Shown here: positions 9,098 to 20,218 of the stretch, one piece after another
How the letters are laid out: each line of letters starts with the position of its first letter
Numbering within the stretch: position 1 is the stretch's first letter
From: Microbispora amethystogenes
GTDB lineage: Bacteria > Actinomycetota > Actinomycetes > Streptosporangiales > Streptosporangiaceae
Direction of reading: 5' to 3'
Assembly (NCBI RefSeq): GCF_016863015.1
Contig: NZ_BOOB01000004.1
Coordinates: 186,001-250,000, forward strand
Length of the DNA: 64,000 nucleotides
Position numbers and translations under genes: made by a program
Notes under the pieces: model-generated
The model's input: only the letters and a program-made list of their open reading frames with translations
The model's database searches: none
Told to the model about the DNA's origin: nothing

Positions 9098-9187
9098 TCA
9101 GAGCACCACGACTCAAAGCACCGTGACTCAGAGCACCGTGACTCAGAGCACCGTGACTCAGAGCACCGTGACTCAGAGCACCACGAC
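9098..9187 (-). repeat. 15-base tandem repeat x6 carrying the mscR stop codon
   Basis: Six contiguous 15-base units (plus-strand TCAGAGCACCGTGAC and close variants) from 9098 to 9187. The gene-proximal unit contains the last codons and TGA of mscR (9173-9175). The other five lie downstream, each repeating Val-Leu-stop in the same frame. The first and last units share the CACGAC variant, while the inner four are nearly identical. This indicates duplication by slippage or unequal exchange. Confidence 0.95.
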
Positions 9188-10258
9188 GGAGCGCAGCACC
9201 TCCCCGCGGTGCATCTTGCCGAACGCCTCCTCGACCTGGTCGAGGGCGATGGTCTCGGAGACGAACCCGTCGAGGTCGAGCCGTCCCTGCAGATAGAGGT
9301 CGATCAGCATCGGGAAGTCGCGGCTGGGCAGGCAGTCGCCGTACCAGGACGACTTGAGCGCGCCGCCGCGGCCGAACACGTCGAGCAGGGGGAGTTCGAG
9401 GGTCATCTCGGGCGTCGGCACGCCGACGAGCACGACGGTCCCGGCGAGGTCGCGGGCGTAGAAGGCCTGCTTGTACGTCTCCGGGCGGCCCACCGCCTCG
9501 ATCACCACGTCGGCGCCGAAACCACCGGTCAGGTCGCGGATCGCCGCCACGGGGTCGGCCTCGCGCGAGTTGACGGTGTGGGTGGCGCCGAAGCGGCGGG
9601 CCCAGTCGAGCTTGCGGTCGTCGACGTCCACCGCGATGATCGTCCGCGCCCCGGCGAGGTTCGACCCGAGGATCGCCGCGTTGCCCACGCCGCCGCAGCC
9701 GATCACCGCCACCGAGTCGCCGCGGGTGACGCCGCCGGTGTTGATCGCGGCACCGAGGCCCGCCATCACGCCGCAGCCGAGGAGGCCGGCGACGGCCGGG
9801 ATGGCCGCCGCGTCGACCTTCGTGCACTGGCCCGCAGCCACCAGGGTCTTCTCCGCGAACGCCCCGATGCCGAGCGCCGGGCTGAGCGCGGTGCCGTCGG
9901 CCAGGGACATCTTCTGGGCGGCGTTGTGGGTGCTGAAGCAGTACCACGGCCGGCCCCGCAGGCACGCCCGGCACTGCCCGCAGACCGCGCGCCAGTTGAG
10001 GATGACGTAGTCGCCCGGCGCGACCTCGGTCACGCCCTCGCCGACCGCCTCGACGACGCCCGCGGCCTCATGGCCCAGCAGGAACGGGAACTCGTCGTTG
10101 ATGCCGCCCTCGCGGTAGTGGAGATCGGTGTGGCAGACGCCGCAGGCCTGCACGTTCACGACCGCCTCGCCGGGCCCCGGGTCCGGGACGACGACCGTCT
10201 CCAGTGTCACCGCCTCTCCCTTGCCCCGTGCCACCACGCCCTGGACTTCGTACGGCAT
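9173..10258 (-). CDS. mscR: S-(hydroxymethyl)mycothiol dehydrogenase / S-nitrosomycothiol reductase
   Basis: Zinc-dependent class III alcohol dehydrogenase that oxidises the formaldehyde-mycothiol adduct and can reduce S-nitrosomycothiol. The 361-residue protein has the catalytic-zinc segment ACGVCHTD (Cys39), GHEAAGVVE, the structural-zinc cluster [15 protein letters not shown], and the NAD-binding CGGVGNAA stretch. The blocks [18 protein letters not shown] and the ending VLRSVVVL are characteristic of the mycothiol-dependent subfamily. ATG 10258 is chosen because GAGG lies eight bases upstream. The GTG at 10267 falls on that site. It follows the class III cyclase gene by ten bases, so they form an operon. 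Its stop codon lies in the first unit of a 15-base repeat array. Confidence 0.93.
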   Translation of the reverse strand: MPYEVQGVVARGKGEAVTLETVVVPDPGPGEAVVNVQACGVCHTDLHYREGGINDEFPFLLGHEAAGVVEAVGEGVTEVAPGDYVILNWRAVCGQCRACLRGRPWYCFSTHNAAQKMSLADGTALSPALGIGAFAEKTLVAAGQCTKVDAAAIPAVAGLLGCGVMAGLGAAINTGGVTRGDSVAVIGCGGVGNAAILGSNLAGARTIIAVDVDDRKLDWARRFGATHTVNSREADPVAAIRDLTGGFGADVVIEAVGRPETYKQAFYARDLAGTVVLVGVPTPEMTLELPLLDVFGRGGALKSSWYGDCLPSRDFPMLIDLYLQGRLDLDGFVSETIALDQVEEAFGKMHRGEVLRSVVVL

Positions 10259-10268
10259 GCCCCGCACC

Positions 10269-11279
10269 TCAACTCTCTCTGCTGGATCTCCTCAGAACAT
10301 ACGGCTCCACGACGCCGAGCCCGCGTGCGGGGCGGCGGCGCAGTTTCACCAGGTCGACGCCGGAGGCCCCGGTGAGCGCCGCGGCCATCTCGCTGTCGGC
10401 GAGGATCGTGCCCGGCCGGGCGATGGCGGTGAGCCGCGCCGCCAGGTTCACCGTCGTACCGAAGACGTCGCCCATCGCGGGCAGCACCGGGCCGTACGCC
10501 AGCCCGACCCGCACGTCCGGCCCCTCGGCGTCCCGCTTGAGCTCGTCGAGCAGGTCGAGCGCGATCAGGGCCGCGGTGCGCGGGCCCGAGGCCGTGAAGA
10601 GCACCTCGTCGCCGAGCGTCTTCACCAGCCGCCCGTCGTGGGCGGCGATCACGTCGGAGGCCCGTGACTCGAACCCCTCGACCAGGTCGGCCAGCGCCAG
10701 TTCGTCCAGTTCCCGGGACACCCGGGTGAAGGCGACGAGGTCGGCGAACCCGACCGCGAGCCTCGGGCGGGTCGGAGAGGCCTCCCCACCCGGCTCGCCG
10801 GGCTCGGCGAGGCTGACCAGCCGGCTCGCGGTCGCGGCGAGCTGCGACCGCCAGACGTGCACCAGCGTCCGCTCGAAGTCCGGCAGCAGGCGGCTGACCG
10901 TGTCCATCACCTGCCGGAGCCGCTCCTCGCCCGGCCGCGCCCCGGGCTCGATCAGCGCGTCCACCATGATCTCCGCCTGCCACTGCGCGAGCCGCGCGGT
11001 GTTGCGGCCGAGCGCGCGGGCCATGCGGATCACGGACCGCTCGTCGAGCATCTCCGCGTCCAGCAGGTCGCGGATGCGGTGCAGGGCCTCCAGATCGGCG
11101 TCCGTGAACGCCACCGCGTCGTCGGCGAACGTCGCGAAGCCCAGGGCCCGCCAGATCCGCGCGGCGAGCTCCTGCGGGATCCCCGCCGCCTCGGCGACCT
11201 GCCGCCGCGTGTACACCGGCGGCGGCCCCAGAAACAGCCGCCGCATGTCGTCGGCGCCGGGCCGCCCGCTTGTCTCCAC
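10269..11279 (-). CDS. Class III adenylate/guanylate cyclase with N-terminal regulatory domain
   Basis: Soluble nucleotide cyclase of 336 residues. Residues 20-115 form a helical domain resembling the autoinhibitory regulatory domain of the Rv1264/Rv2212 family. After a Pro/Gly-rich linker the catalytic domain begins near 172. All residues needed for catalysis are visible: metal-binding Asp180 (GFADL) and Asp224 (LGDEV), substrate-selecting Lys220, and the transition-state pair Asn278/Arg282 in TVNLAAR. Lys220 suggests ATP as substrate. GTG 11279 has GGGAGGGAG just upstream. Its placement upstream of mscR suggests a cAMP signal linked to thiol or formaldehyde stress, but that is only an inference from co-transcription. 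Confidence 0.92.
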   Translation of the reverse strand: METSGRPGADDMRRLFLGPPPVYTRRQVAEAAGIPQELAARIWRALGFATFADDAVAFTDADLEALHRIRDLLDAEMLDERSVIRMARALGRNTARLAQWQAEIMVDALIEPGARPGEERLRQVMDTVSRLLPDFERTLVHVWRSQLAATASRLVSLAEPGEPGGEASPTRPRLAVGFADLVAFTRVSRELDELALADLVEGFESRASDVIAAHDGRLVKTLGDEVLFTASGPRTAALIALDLLDELKRDAEGPDVRVGLAYGPVLPAMGDVFGTTVNLAARLTAIARPGTILADSEMAAALTGASGVDLVKLRRRPARGLGVVEPYVLRRSSRES

Positions 11280-11390
11280 GTCTCCCTCCCCCGTACGGCA
11301 CGTGGTCCGTGCCGCTTAGGTCGTGCCTGACGAATCATGCCCTGCTGCGCGTGGCCCAGCTCGCGACGGGCAGCATTTGTCAGACGCTCC

Positions 11391-11903
11391 CTACTCCCCG
11401 TCGATTTTCCCGTCGGCGGCATCCTCCACCAGCCGGAACAGCTCGTGCCGTACGCGCTGGATCTGGGGGATGTCCCGGTAGTCGATGTCGCCCTTCTCCG
11501 AGGCCGACTCGACCCGGAGCGTGCCACAGCCCAGGATGCGCTCCAGGAACCGCTGGTCGGAGCTCACGCTGCTGACCTTGGCCAGCGGGATGTCGTCCTC
11601 CGACTTGTTCAGCACCCCGAGGCTGATGGCGAAGCGGTGCGAGGTCAGCGTGTAGGAGGTCGTCACCCAGCGCAGATAGGGGATGAGCGTCCACAGGACC
11701 AGCGCCACGAAGGCGACTACGGCCACCGCACCGCGGGCGAGCCCCGCGTACTCGTAGTCGCCGGGAATGAGGATGAAGGCCGCGACGGCGGCGGCCAGGA
11801 CGACGACGAAGGCGAGAACCGGCAGGATGAGCCGCTTCCAGTGCGGATGGAACGACAGAACGACCCGCTCGCCCTCGGCCAGATAGTGATCCGGGAGACC
11901 CAT
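11391..11903 (-). CDS. PH-domain (bPH2-type) membrane protein
   Basis: A 170-residue protein with two adjacent transmembrane helices (about residues 28-47 and 53-72) followed by a bacterial PH/DUF304-like domain. The motif YTLTSHRFAISLGVLNKSEDDIPLAKVSSV is typical of that domain. Function is unknown; the domain generally sits on the cytoplasmic face. The ATG at 11903 has no clear ribosome site, and CACGAT lies seven bases upstream, so a leaderless start is possible. It is next to birA, the same arrangement as Rv3278c-birA in M. tuberculosis, and is probably part of the conserved backbone. Confidence 0.85.
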   Translation of the reverse strand: MGLPDHYLAEGERVVLSFHPHWKRLILPVLAFVVVLAAAVAAFILIPGDYEYAGLARGAVAVVAFVALVLWTLIPYLRWVTTSYTLTSHRFAISLGVLNKSEDDIPLAKVSSVSSDQRFLERILGCGTLRVESASEKGDIDYRDIPQIQRVRHELFRLVEDAADGKIDGE

Positions 11904-11950
11904 GGCGCAAATCGTGACACGATCCCGGGTCGTTCGCATGCGTTCCCGGG

Positions 11951-12778
11951 CTACGTGATCGACCCAGGGCGGACGTGAACGACGTCGCCGGCGCTGAGCG
12001 AGTGCTCCCCGTCCTCGCCGCGCACGATCAGGTGGCCCGCCGGGTCGATGCCGGCGGCCCGGCCGGTGAGCACCCGCTCGCCGGGCAGTTCGACCCGTAC
12101 GTCCTGGCCCACGGTCGCCGACCAGGCGAGATAGGCCGCGCGCAGGCCCGAGGCGTCCGGGTCGCCGTCGGCGGCCACCCAGTCGCGGTAGTGCGACTCG
12201 ACCTCCCGCAGGATCGCGCGCAGCAGCGGGTCGCGGTCGGTGCAGGCGGCGTTCTCCACCGCGAGGGACGTGGCCCGCTCGACGGGCAGTTCCTCCCGTC
12301 GCAGCGAGACGTTGAGGCCCATGCCGATGACGACCACCCGGTCGACCCGCTCGGCCAGGATGCCGGCCAGTTTGCGCTCCCCGATCATGAGGTCGTTCGG
12401 CCACTTCAGCCGTACGTCCAGCTCGGCGATCCGCCGTACGGCGGAGGCGGCGGCGAGACCCACCAGCAGGGCCAGCCAGCCCTGCCGCGCGAGCGGCACC
12501 TCCGGCCGCAGCAGCATCGAGAACGTCAGCCCCGAGCGCGGCGGCGCGCTCCAGGGGCGGCCGAGCCGTCCCCGGCCCGCGAACTGCGCCTCCGCGACCA
12601 GCACGGCGCCCTCACCGGGGGTGTCCCGCACGGTCTTCGCGAGGTCGGCGTTGGTGGAACCGGTCCGCTCGACCACGCGCACGGACGACCACAGCGATCC
12701 GGGGCGCACCAGCGCCCTGGTCAGCGCGGTCTCGGACAGCGGAGGCCGATCGAGGTCGGCGTACGGCGAGTCGGGCAC
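11951..12778 (-). CDS. birA: Biotin--[acetyl-CoA-carboxylase] ligase
   Basis: Attaches biotin to the BCCP domain of acyl-CoA carboxylases via biotinyl-5'-AMP. The 275-residue protein is the group I type without an N-terminal DNA-binding domain. It has STN near 41, the biotinyl-adenylate loop GRGRLGRPW (68-76) and the catalytic KWPNDL segment (Lys125). A C-terminal SH3-like domain starts near residue 225. Its likely substrate is the carboxylase alpha subunit at 45240-47003, biotinyl Lys551. The GTG at 12778 is preceded six bases upstream by TAGCCT without a Shine-Dalgarno, suggesting leaderless translation. Confidence 0.95.
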   Translation of the reverse strand: MPDSPYADLDRPPLSETALTRALVRPGSLWSSVRVVERTGSTNADLAKTVRDTPGEGAVLVAEAQFAGRGRLGRPWSAPPRSGLTFSMLLRPEVPLARQGWLALLVGLAAASAVRRIAELDVRLKWPNDLMIGERKLAGILAERVDRVVVIGMGLNVSLRREELPVERATSLAVENAACTDRDPLLRAILREVESHYRDWVAADGDPDASGLRAAYLAWSATVGQDVRVELPGERVLTGRAAGIDPAGHLIVRGEDGEHSLSAGDVVHVRPGSIT

Positions 12779-13079
12779 GCGTCCAGGCTATCGGCCGGGG
12801 GCCGCCCCCACCTCCGCGAAGCCACATCGGCGGCCCGCCGCCTCGATAGGCCTCAGCGCGGGGCGCCAGGAGGGTCCCCAGGCGAGCTGAGAGCGGGTCC
12901 GGGCCGGTTTTCCGGGAGGGGTCCCAGGCAGCCTCAGCGCGGGCTCTCGGCGGCCGTGGGGGCATGCTGCCGGAGGCCGCCGCGCCCGTACGACGGACCC
13001 AGGACCCGGGCGTGACCTGCGCGAATCGGGGTTTGCCGGGGAAAGCCCCCGGGCCCAGCGCCGGCTGAGGGAGGCGACC
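12779..13079. other. Intergenic region between birA and glycosyltransferase remnant
   Basis: About 300 bases with no gene I can support. It contains the leaderless birA promoter at its left edge and, at the right edge, a GGGAGG ribosome site in front of the GTG at 13080. CCTCAGCGCGGG occurs twice (near 12850 and 12934), and the GC content is very high. It may hold worn-out coding sequence from the decayed glycosyltransferase locus to its right. Confidence 0.4.
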
Positions 13080-13742
13080 GTGGCGAGAGAGATCCGCGTG
13101 GCCGTGGTCCACGGTCCCGGGCCCGCGCACCGCGACGGCGTCGGCGTCGGCGTCGGCGACTACGCCGAGCGCCTCGTCGTGCGTCAGCTGGTCGAGGCCC
13201 TGCCCACGCTCTGGACCGGCCGTCCCGGGCTGCGCCTGCTGGTCGTGGGCGGCTTCGCGTCCCAGGCGCTGCCGGAGGCGGAGGCGCGGGCCTTCCGCGC
13301 GGAGCTGGAGGCGCTGGCCGCGCGGCACGGCATGGCGGACGCGGTGACGTTCACCGGGCACCTGCCCGCCGCCCGGGTGTCGGAGCTCCTGCACGCGGCC
13401 GACGCGGGCGTGCTGCCCTTCACCGCCGGGGTCACGACCAAGAGCAGCGCACTGCTCACGATGTTGGCGCACGGTCTGCCGGTCGCGGTCACCGTGCCGG
13501 ACGAACCCGACCCGGCGCTTCCGCTCGGGGAGGCCGCCGCCGTGATCCCGGCGCGCCGCGACGCCGCCGCCGTGGCGCGTGCCGTCGGCGCGCTGCTGGA
13601 CGATACGGGCCTGCGGCGGCGGATGGCCGGGGCCGCCCGGCGCCTCGCCGACCACCACTCCTGGTCCCGCGTCGCCGCCGCTCACCGGACCCTGTACGAA
13701 GCCCTGCCCGGCCCCCACCGGGATCTCCCCAGGCAGGGCGAG
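13080..13742 (+). pseudogene. GT4 glycosyltransferase remnant with internal deletion
   Basis: Begins with a good ribosome site and GTG, and REIRVAVVHGPGPAHRDGV looks like a genuine GT4 N-terminus. After about 30 residues it jumps to the C-terminal nucleotide-sugar-binding half (LLVVGGF, HGMADAVTFTGHLP, LLHAADAGVLPF, HGLPVAVT). Roughly 150-200 residues of the acceptor domain are therefore missing. The frame has no stop at the end of the GT4 homology. It runs on as Arg/Pro-rich nonsense through the neighbouring GT9 remnant into fdhD. A functional glycosyltransferase is very unlikely. An internal deletion that also fused two adjacent genes is the simplest reading. Confidence 0.7.
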
Positions 13743-14250
13743 AAGGGGCGCCGTGGTCGTGGGCGGCGACACCGGCCCGCTGCGCCTCGCCGCCGCGTCC
13801 GGCGCGGCCACGGTCGGGCTGTTCGGCCCCACCTGGGCCGGGAGGTACGGCATCGCCGGTTCCACCGTTTTCCCCGACGGCGACATGCCCGGCGATTCCC
13901 GCCTCGCCGTTCCCCCCGGCGGCGTGTTCGGCGATTCCGGCTCCGGCGGCCTTCCCGGCCTTCCCGGGCTCCCCGGCGCGCCCGGCTCGGTGAGCGAGCG
14001 TGCCGACTCCGGGACACGCGCGGTGGACCTTCAGGGGTTGCCGGGGTGCCCGCACCGGAGGCCCGTCGCGATCACCGAGCAGCCGTGCTGGTGGACCGCC
14101 GCGTGCCCGTTGTCCGCGGCGGGGTCCCCGGCGGGCCCTGCCTGCATGGCCGACGTCTCCGTGGCGTCCGTCGCCCGCGCCGGGACCCGCCTCATGACCA
14201 CCCTGTGCGACGGCGGCCCTCCCCCGCGCCGCCCGGCGGAGGACCCCTGA
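13743..14250 (+). pseudogene. GT9 heptosyltransferase-like C-terminal remnant
   Basis: In the +1 frame relative to the GT4 remnant, homology resumes with VVVGGDTGPLRLAAASGA and TVGLFGPTWAGRYG, the nucleotide-sugar site of GT9 heptosyltransferases. It ends with a Cys-containing CWWTAACP ... CMADVSVASV segment and TGA at 14248-14250. Only the last 165 residues or so exist. The N-terminal acceptor domain is gone, and there is no start codon with a ribosome site. A Gly-Leu-Pro-Gly collagen-like repeat has been inserted near 13950. GT4 and GT9 genes are commonly neighbours, so one deletion removing the end of one and the start of the other explains this structure. Confidence 0.65.
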
Positions 14251-14324
14251 GACGAGGCCGGGACGAGGCGTGGCAGGCTGCGTACGGGAAAGAGCGGCAG
14301 CCATGCCGCCAGAGGAGGAAGCAG

Positions 14325-15230
14325 ATGCGAGGGGACGGCGGGGAGGGATTGCCGGCCCGTCCGGGGCCGGTCACGCGGTTCTACGTCCGGAGGGTGTCGG
14401 GATCGGCCGTACGCGACCGGCGGGACGACCTCGCGACCGAGGAACCGCTGGAGATCCGGCTGCTGGCCGCGGGCGGCGACGCCCGCACGGTGGCGATCAC
14501 GATGCGGACGCCGGGCGCGGACTTCGAGCTCGCGGCGGGGTTCCTGCACGGCGAGGGCATCGTCGGCCCCGGCGGCATCGCCGCCATCGGCTACTGCACG
14601 GACGAGGACCTGGACCCCGAGGCGCGCTACAACACCGTGACCGTACGGCTCACCGCGCCCGAACTGCCCGACATGACCTCCGTCCAGCGGAACTTCCTGA
14701 CGTCGAGCGCGTGCGGCGTCTGCGGCACGGCCAGCCTGGACGCCCTGCGTGATCGCTGTGCGCCGCCGGTCGTACGCCCGCCGGTCGGCGTGTCCGCCGC
14801 GACCCTCTACGCCCTGCCGGACCGGCTGCGCGCGGCCCAGGGGGTGTTCGGGAAGACGGGCGGGCTGCACGCCGCCGGGCTGTTCACGCCCAAGGGCGCC
14901 CCCGTGGCCGTACGGGAGGACGTGGGGCGGCACAACGCGGTCGACAAGCTGGTCGGCTGGGCGCTGATGGGCGGCACGCTGCCCCTCGACCGGCACGTCC
15001 TGCTGGTCAGCGGCCGCGTCAGCTACGAGATCATGCAGAAGGCCGCGAGCGCCGGGATCCAGATCGTCTGCGCCGTCTCCGCGCCCTCGTCGCTCGCCGT
15101 CGACCTCGCCCGCGAGTTCGGCGTCACGCTCGTGGGGTTCCTGCGCGACGAGCGCTTCAACGTCTACGCCTGCCCGGAGAGGATCGACGTCGAGCGGGAG
15201 CCGTCGGCTCCGGCCTCTCCCGCGCCGTGA
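14325..15230 (+). CDS. fdhD: Formate dehydrogenase accessory sulfurtransferase FdhD
   Basis: Transfers sulfur from a cysteine desulfurase to the Mo-bis-MGD cofactor, needed to activate formate dehydrogenases and related molybdoenzymes. The 301-residue protein has EEPLEIRL, FELAAGFLHGEG and the mobile-loop cysteines Cys130 and Cys133 in SACGVCG. It also has TGGLHAAG, VREDVGRHNAVDKLVG and SGRVSYEIMQKA. AGAGGAGGAAG ends seven bases before ATG 14325, which fixes the start, although the frame is open upstream through decayed glycosyltransferase sequence. No formate dehydrogenase gene is in the window. The last codon and stop are part of a 33-base tandem duplication. Confidence 0.95.
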   Translation: MRGDGGEGLPARPGPVTRFYVRRVSGSAVRDRRDDLATEEPLEIRLLAAGGDARTVAITMRTPGADFELAAGFLHGEGIVGPGGIAAIGYCTDEDLDPEARYNTVTVRLTAPELPDMTSVQRNFLTSSACGVCGTASLDALRDRCAPPVVRPPVGVSAATLYALPDRLRAAQGVFGKTGGLHAAGLFTPKGAPVAVREDVGRHNAVDKLVGWALMGGTLPLDRHVLLVSGRVSYEIMQKAASAGIQIVCAVSAPSSLAVDLAREFGVTLVGFLRDERFNVYACPERIDVEREPSAPASPAP

Positions 15231-15291
15231 CTCCCCGCCGCCGCGGCCGAAGCCGCGGCGTGACTCCCCGCGGCCGCGGCCGAAGCCGCGG
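15226..15291 (+). repeat. 33-base tandem duplication with fdhD stop and hairpin
   Basis: Two 33-base units (15226-15258 and 15259-15291) differ at one base. Each holds a TGA, in the same frame as the fdhD stop, and a perfect seven-base stem with a CGAA loop (15241-15258 and 15274-15291). The copies therefore give two in-line stop codons and two hairpins, probably acting as tandem terminators. Confidence 0.9.
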
Positions 15292-15303
15292 CGGGCCGAG
15301 CAG

Positions 15304-15335
15304 CGTGCGGGCGCCCGTTCACCTGCGCCCGCACG
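15304..15335. terminator. Bidirectional hairpin between fdhD and ppc
   Basis: Perfect 11-base stem (15304-15314 with 15325-15335) and a ten-base loop, placed between the convergent fdhD and ppc stop codons. There is no U tract, which is normal for high-GC actinomycete terminators. Confidence 0.75.
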
Positions 15336-15348
15336 CCGGACCGGCCGG

Positions 15349-17985
<2,637 letters not shown>

Positions 17986-18064
17986 GGTTGGAAGGCTAGC
18001 GAATGACGCTTCGCGCCCCGAGGGCGGTCTCACTAATTGGACTAGACCACTGAAAAGGGACAGA

Positions 18065-18535
18065 TCAGATTGTCCCGACCACCTCGGCGGGGGTGACGAC
18101 GGCCGCCGGGAGCCGTCTGATGCGGAGAGTGAGGTGCTGGGCGAACAGGCCGTGGGCCGCCACGGCGGCGGCGAAGGCGACGACCAGGAAGGTGATCAGC
18201 GTCAGCTGGTCGTCGTCCGCCAGCAGGATCGTCTTCGCGTCGCCGAGCCCCGTCCTGACGGCCATCAGCCCGGTGACCGCGGCGGTCACCCACCGGCCGG
18301 CGCGCCTGACCGCCGGGCGCGCGGTCGCGGTCGCCGCCGCGGGCAGGGCGAACACGACGAAGGCGACGATGATCGCCACCGTGCCCACCAGGGAGAAACC
18401 GGTCCGTCCGTCGATGGCCAGGTTGATCCCCCGCATCAGGAGGCGCGCCAGCGCTCCGATCACCAGTCCGCTCAGCGCCGCCGCGGCAAGCGGCGCCCAG
18501 ATCGCGCGGCCCAGCCGCCTGCGGTCGTGCATCAT
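18065..18535 (-). CDS. Small four-helix membrane protein, function unknown
   Basis: A 156-residue hydrophobic protein with four predicted transmembrane helices (about residues 12-32, 47-68, 82-98 and 108-130) and a short basic N-terminus. No domain is recognised. The ATG at 18535 follows AAGGGGATGA. An ATG three bases later is an alternative. Just upstream is a 16-base palindrome, AACGGTCCAGACCGTT, overlapping a TATAAC -10-like box, so transcription is probably repressed by a TetR-type regulator encoded elsewhere. Such single membrane proteins under TetR control are often induced by small hydrophobic compounds, but no function can be assigned. Confidence 0.7.
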   Translation of the reverse strand: MMHDRRRLGRAIWAPLAAAALSGLVIGALARLLMRGINLAIDGRTGFSLVGTVAIIVAFVVFALPAAATATARPAVRRAGRWVTAAVTGLMAVRTGLGDAKTILLADDDQLTLITFLVVAFAAAVAAHGLFAQHLTLRIRRLPAAVVTPAEVVGTI

Positions 18536-18547
18536 TCATCCCCTTAG

Positions 18548-18563
18548 AACGGTCCAGACCGTT
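18548..18563 (-). promoter_or_regulatory. TetR-like palindromic operator
   Basis: AACGGTC-CA-GACCGTT is a perfect seven-base inverted repeat with a two-base centre. On the minus strand it directly follows TATAAC and precedes the ribosome site of the small membrane protein, the position expected for a repressor operator. No TetR gene is in the window. Confidence 0.7.
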
Positions 18564-18645
18564 ATAGGGACAGCCCATAACGCCCGCAACACCACAAGGA
18601 CTTCGCGACCGCTCTGTTACGTGACAGACGGGGCAGAAGGCGCAG

Positions 18646-20202
18646 TCAGGTGGGGCGGGAGACGGCGGCGAGGAGTTCGGGGAGCCGGGCGAAGCCGATG
18701 CCGGACGCGAGCCGGCGGCCCGCCCAGGCGACCGCCACGCCGTACGGCACCGCGAGCACGGCGAGCCAGGTCGTGCCGAGCAGGACCGGAAGGACGACGG
18801 GCAGCGCGAGCGCGGCGACGGCGAGCATCGTGGCGAAGGACGAGGCGAAGGCCTGCCCGCCCTGCCCGGGCGCCGCGCCGCTGAAGGCGTTGAGCCGGTC
18901 GGGATAGGTGTACGGGACGGTCACGCTGGTGAGCGCGCCGACTCCCATGCCGACGCCGAGCACGCCCCACGCGGTGAGCGCGGCGGCGGGGGCCCAGCCG
19001 GCGTCACCCGCCACCAGGGCGGCGGCCAGCGACGCCAGCGCCAGCAGCGGCACCGCGATGACCGCCATGGCGAGGTGCCGCCCGGCGAGGTCGGTGCGCA
19101 GGTCGCGCGGCGTGCCGAAGGCCACCGCGTTCATCCACAGCGACCTTCCGTCGATGCCGAAGGAGTTGGCCGACTGCAGCCCGATCACCAGGGCGGCCAG
19201 GCAGGCGGGGCCGATCGCGGACGCGGGCCCCGCCGAGCCGCCGGGCCCGTGCAGGGAGAACATGACGACCGCGCTCACGAAGATCGCGGCGATCCAGTTC
19301 ACCCGGCCACGCGGCTCCCTGCGGGCGTACTTCAGCTCCTTGGCGACGACGGCGCCGATCATGCCGTCCGGCAGGAGCCCGCCGGCCCAGGACCGCCGCA
19401 CCGAGCCGCCGCTCTGGTTGGAGGAGTCGGGCCGCACCAGCGCGTGCCGCAGCGCGGCGATCCACAGCCAGCCCAGGAGGACCACCGCCACCGCGACGAC
19501 GACCAGGTCGGCCACACCGGCGAGCCCGCCGTCGGCGATCGCGTGCGCGGCCAGGCCGGGCGGCGTCCAGCGCAGGACGTCCGCCGCCGACGCCAGCATC
19601 CCCGCCGGGTCGCCCGCCAGCCTCCGGTTGAGCAGCAGGTTCGGCAACTGGGCGAACAGCACGCCGAAGACGGCGGCGACCGCGAGCACGTCGCGGCCCC
19701 GGCGGGTGCGCAGCGCGCCGGACAACGCGGTGGTCACCAGGCGGGAGAGCACGATGCAGAAGGCGAACTGGAGGACCACCGCCGGCACCCCGAGCAGCAC
19801 CCCGCCCGGTCCGTGGGCGAGCGCGACCAGGCCGCCGAAGAGCGCGACCAGCGAGGCGATCGGCCACGGCCCGGCGACCGACGCGGCGAACAGGCCGGTC
19901 GCGAGCTGCCGGGTGGTCAGCGGGAACAGGGCCAGCCGGGCCGGGTCGAGCGTCTCGTCCAGGCCGAAGGCCATCAGCGGCACGACGATCCACCAGGCGG
20001 CGAACATCGCGAACGCCACCGGCACGACGTCGAGCGCGATGTCGTGCGGCGCGAACCGTACGAGTGCCAGCAGCCCGAACCCCGCGACCGCCATGAGGAC
20101 GGCGGCGAGCAACGAGAAGGCGAAGCCCAGCTGCTTGGCGGTCTCACCGCGCAGGCCCCCGCGGACGAGGCTGAGCTTCATCCGGACGAACAGCCACGTC
20201 AT
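18646..20202 (-). CDS. ABC exporter permease subunit
   Basis: A 518-residue integral membrane protein with about 12 hydrophobic segments, the partner of the ATPase encoded just upstream. It resembles the large ABC-2-like permeases that occur with CcmA/DrrA-type ATPases in actinomycetes. Recognisable internal features are a cytoplasmic KELKYARREPRGR segment in the middle and alternating Ala/Val/Leu-rich helices. ATG 20202 has GGGGAGCG upstream, and an in-frame open extension above it is only repeat sequence. The substrate is unknown. The 175-base spacer to the ATPase consists almost wholly of 24-base repeats. Confidence 0.85.
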   Translation of the reverse strand: MTWLFVRMKLSLVRGGLRGETAKQLGFAFSLLAAVLMAVAGFGLLALVRFAPHDIALDVVPVAFAMFAAWWIVVPLMAFGLDETLDPARLALFPLTTRQLATGLFAASVAGPWPIASLVALFGGLVALAHGPGGVLLGVPAVVLQFAFCIVLSRLVTTALSGALRTRRGRDVLAVAAVFGVLFAQLPNLLLNRRLAGDPAGMLASAADVLRWTPPGLAAHAIADGGLAGVADLVVVAVAVVLLGWLWIAALRHALVRPDSSNQSGGSVRRSWAGGLLPDGMIGAVVAKELKYARREPRGRVNWIAAIFVSAVVMFSLHGPGGSAGPASAIGPACLAALVIGLQSANSFGIDGRSLWMNAVAFGTPRDLRTDLAGRHLAMAVIAVPLLALASLAAALVAGDAGWAPAAALTAWGVLGVGMGVGALTSVTVPYTYPDRLNAFSGAAPGQGGQAFASSFATMLAVAALALPVVLPVLLGTTWLAVLAVPYGVAVAWAGRRLASGIGFARLPELLAAVSRPT

Positions 20203-20218
20203 GACGCGCTCCCCGGTC

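Noticed and set aside
9098-9187. CRISPR array
   Set aside because: Units are 15 bases, contiguous and have no spacers. The same holds for the 14-, 24- and 33-base arrays.
13080-14250. Lipopolysaccharide-type heptosyltransferase gene cluster
   Set aside because: Both glycosyltransferases are truncated and out of frame, and no other cluster genes follow.
13080-15230. A single glycosyltransferase-FdhD fusion protein of 716 residues
   Set aside because: The middle 180 or so residues are Arg/Pro-rich noise while the GT9 remnant is in another frame, and fdhD has its own strong ribosome site at 14325.
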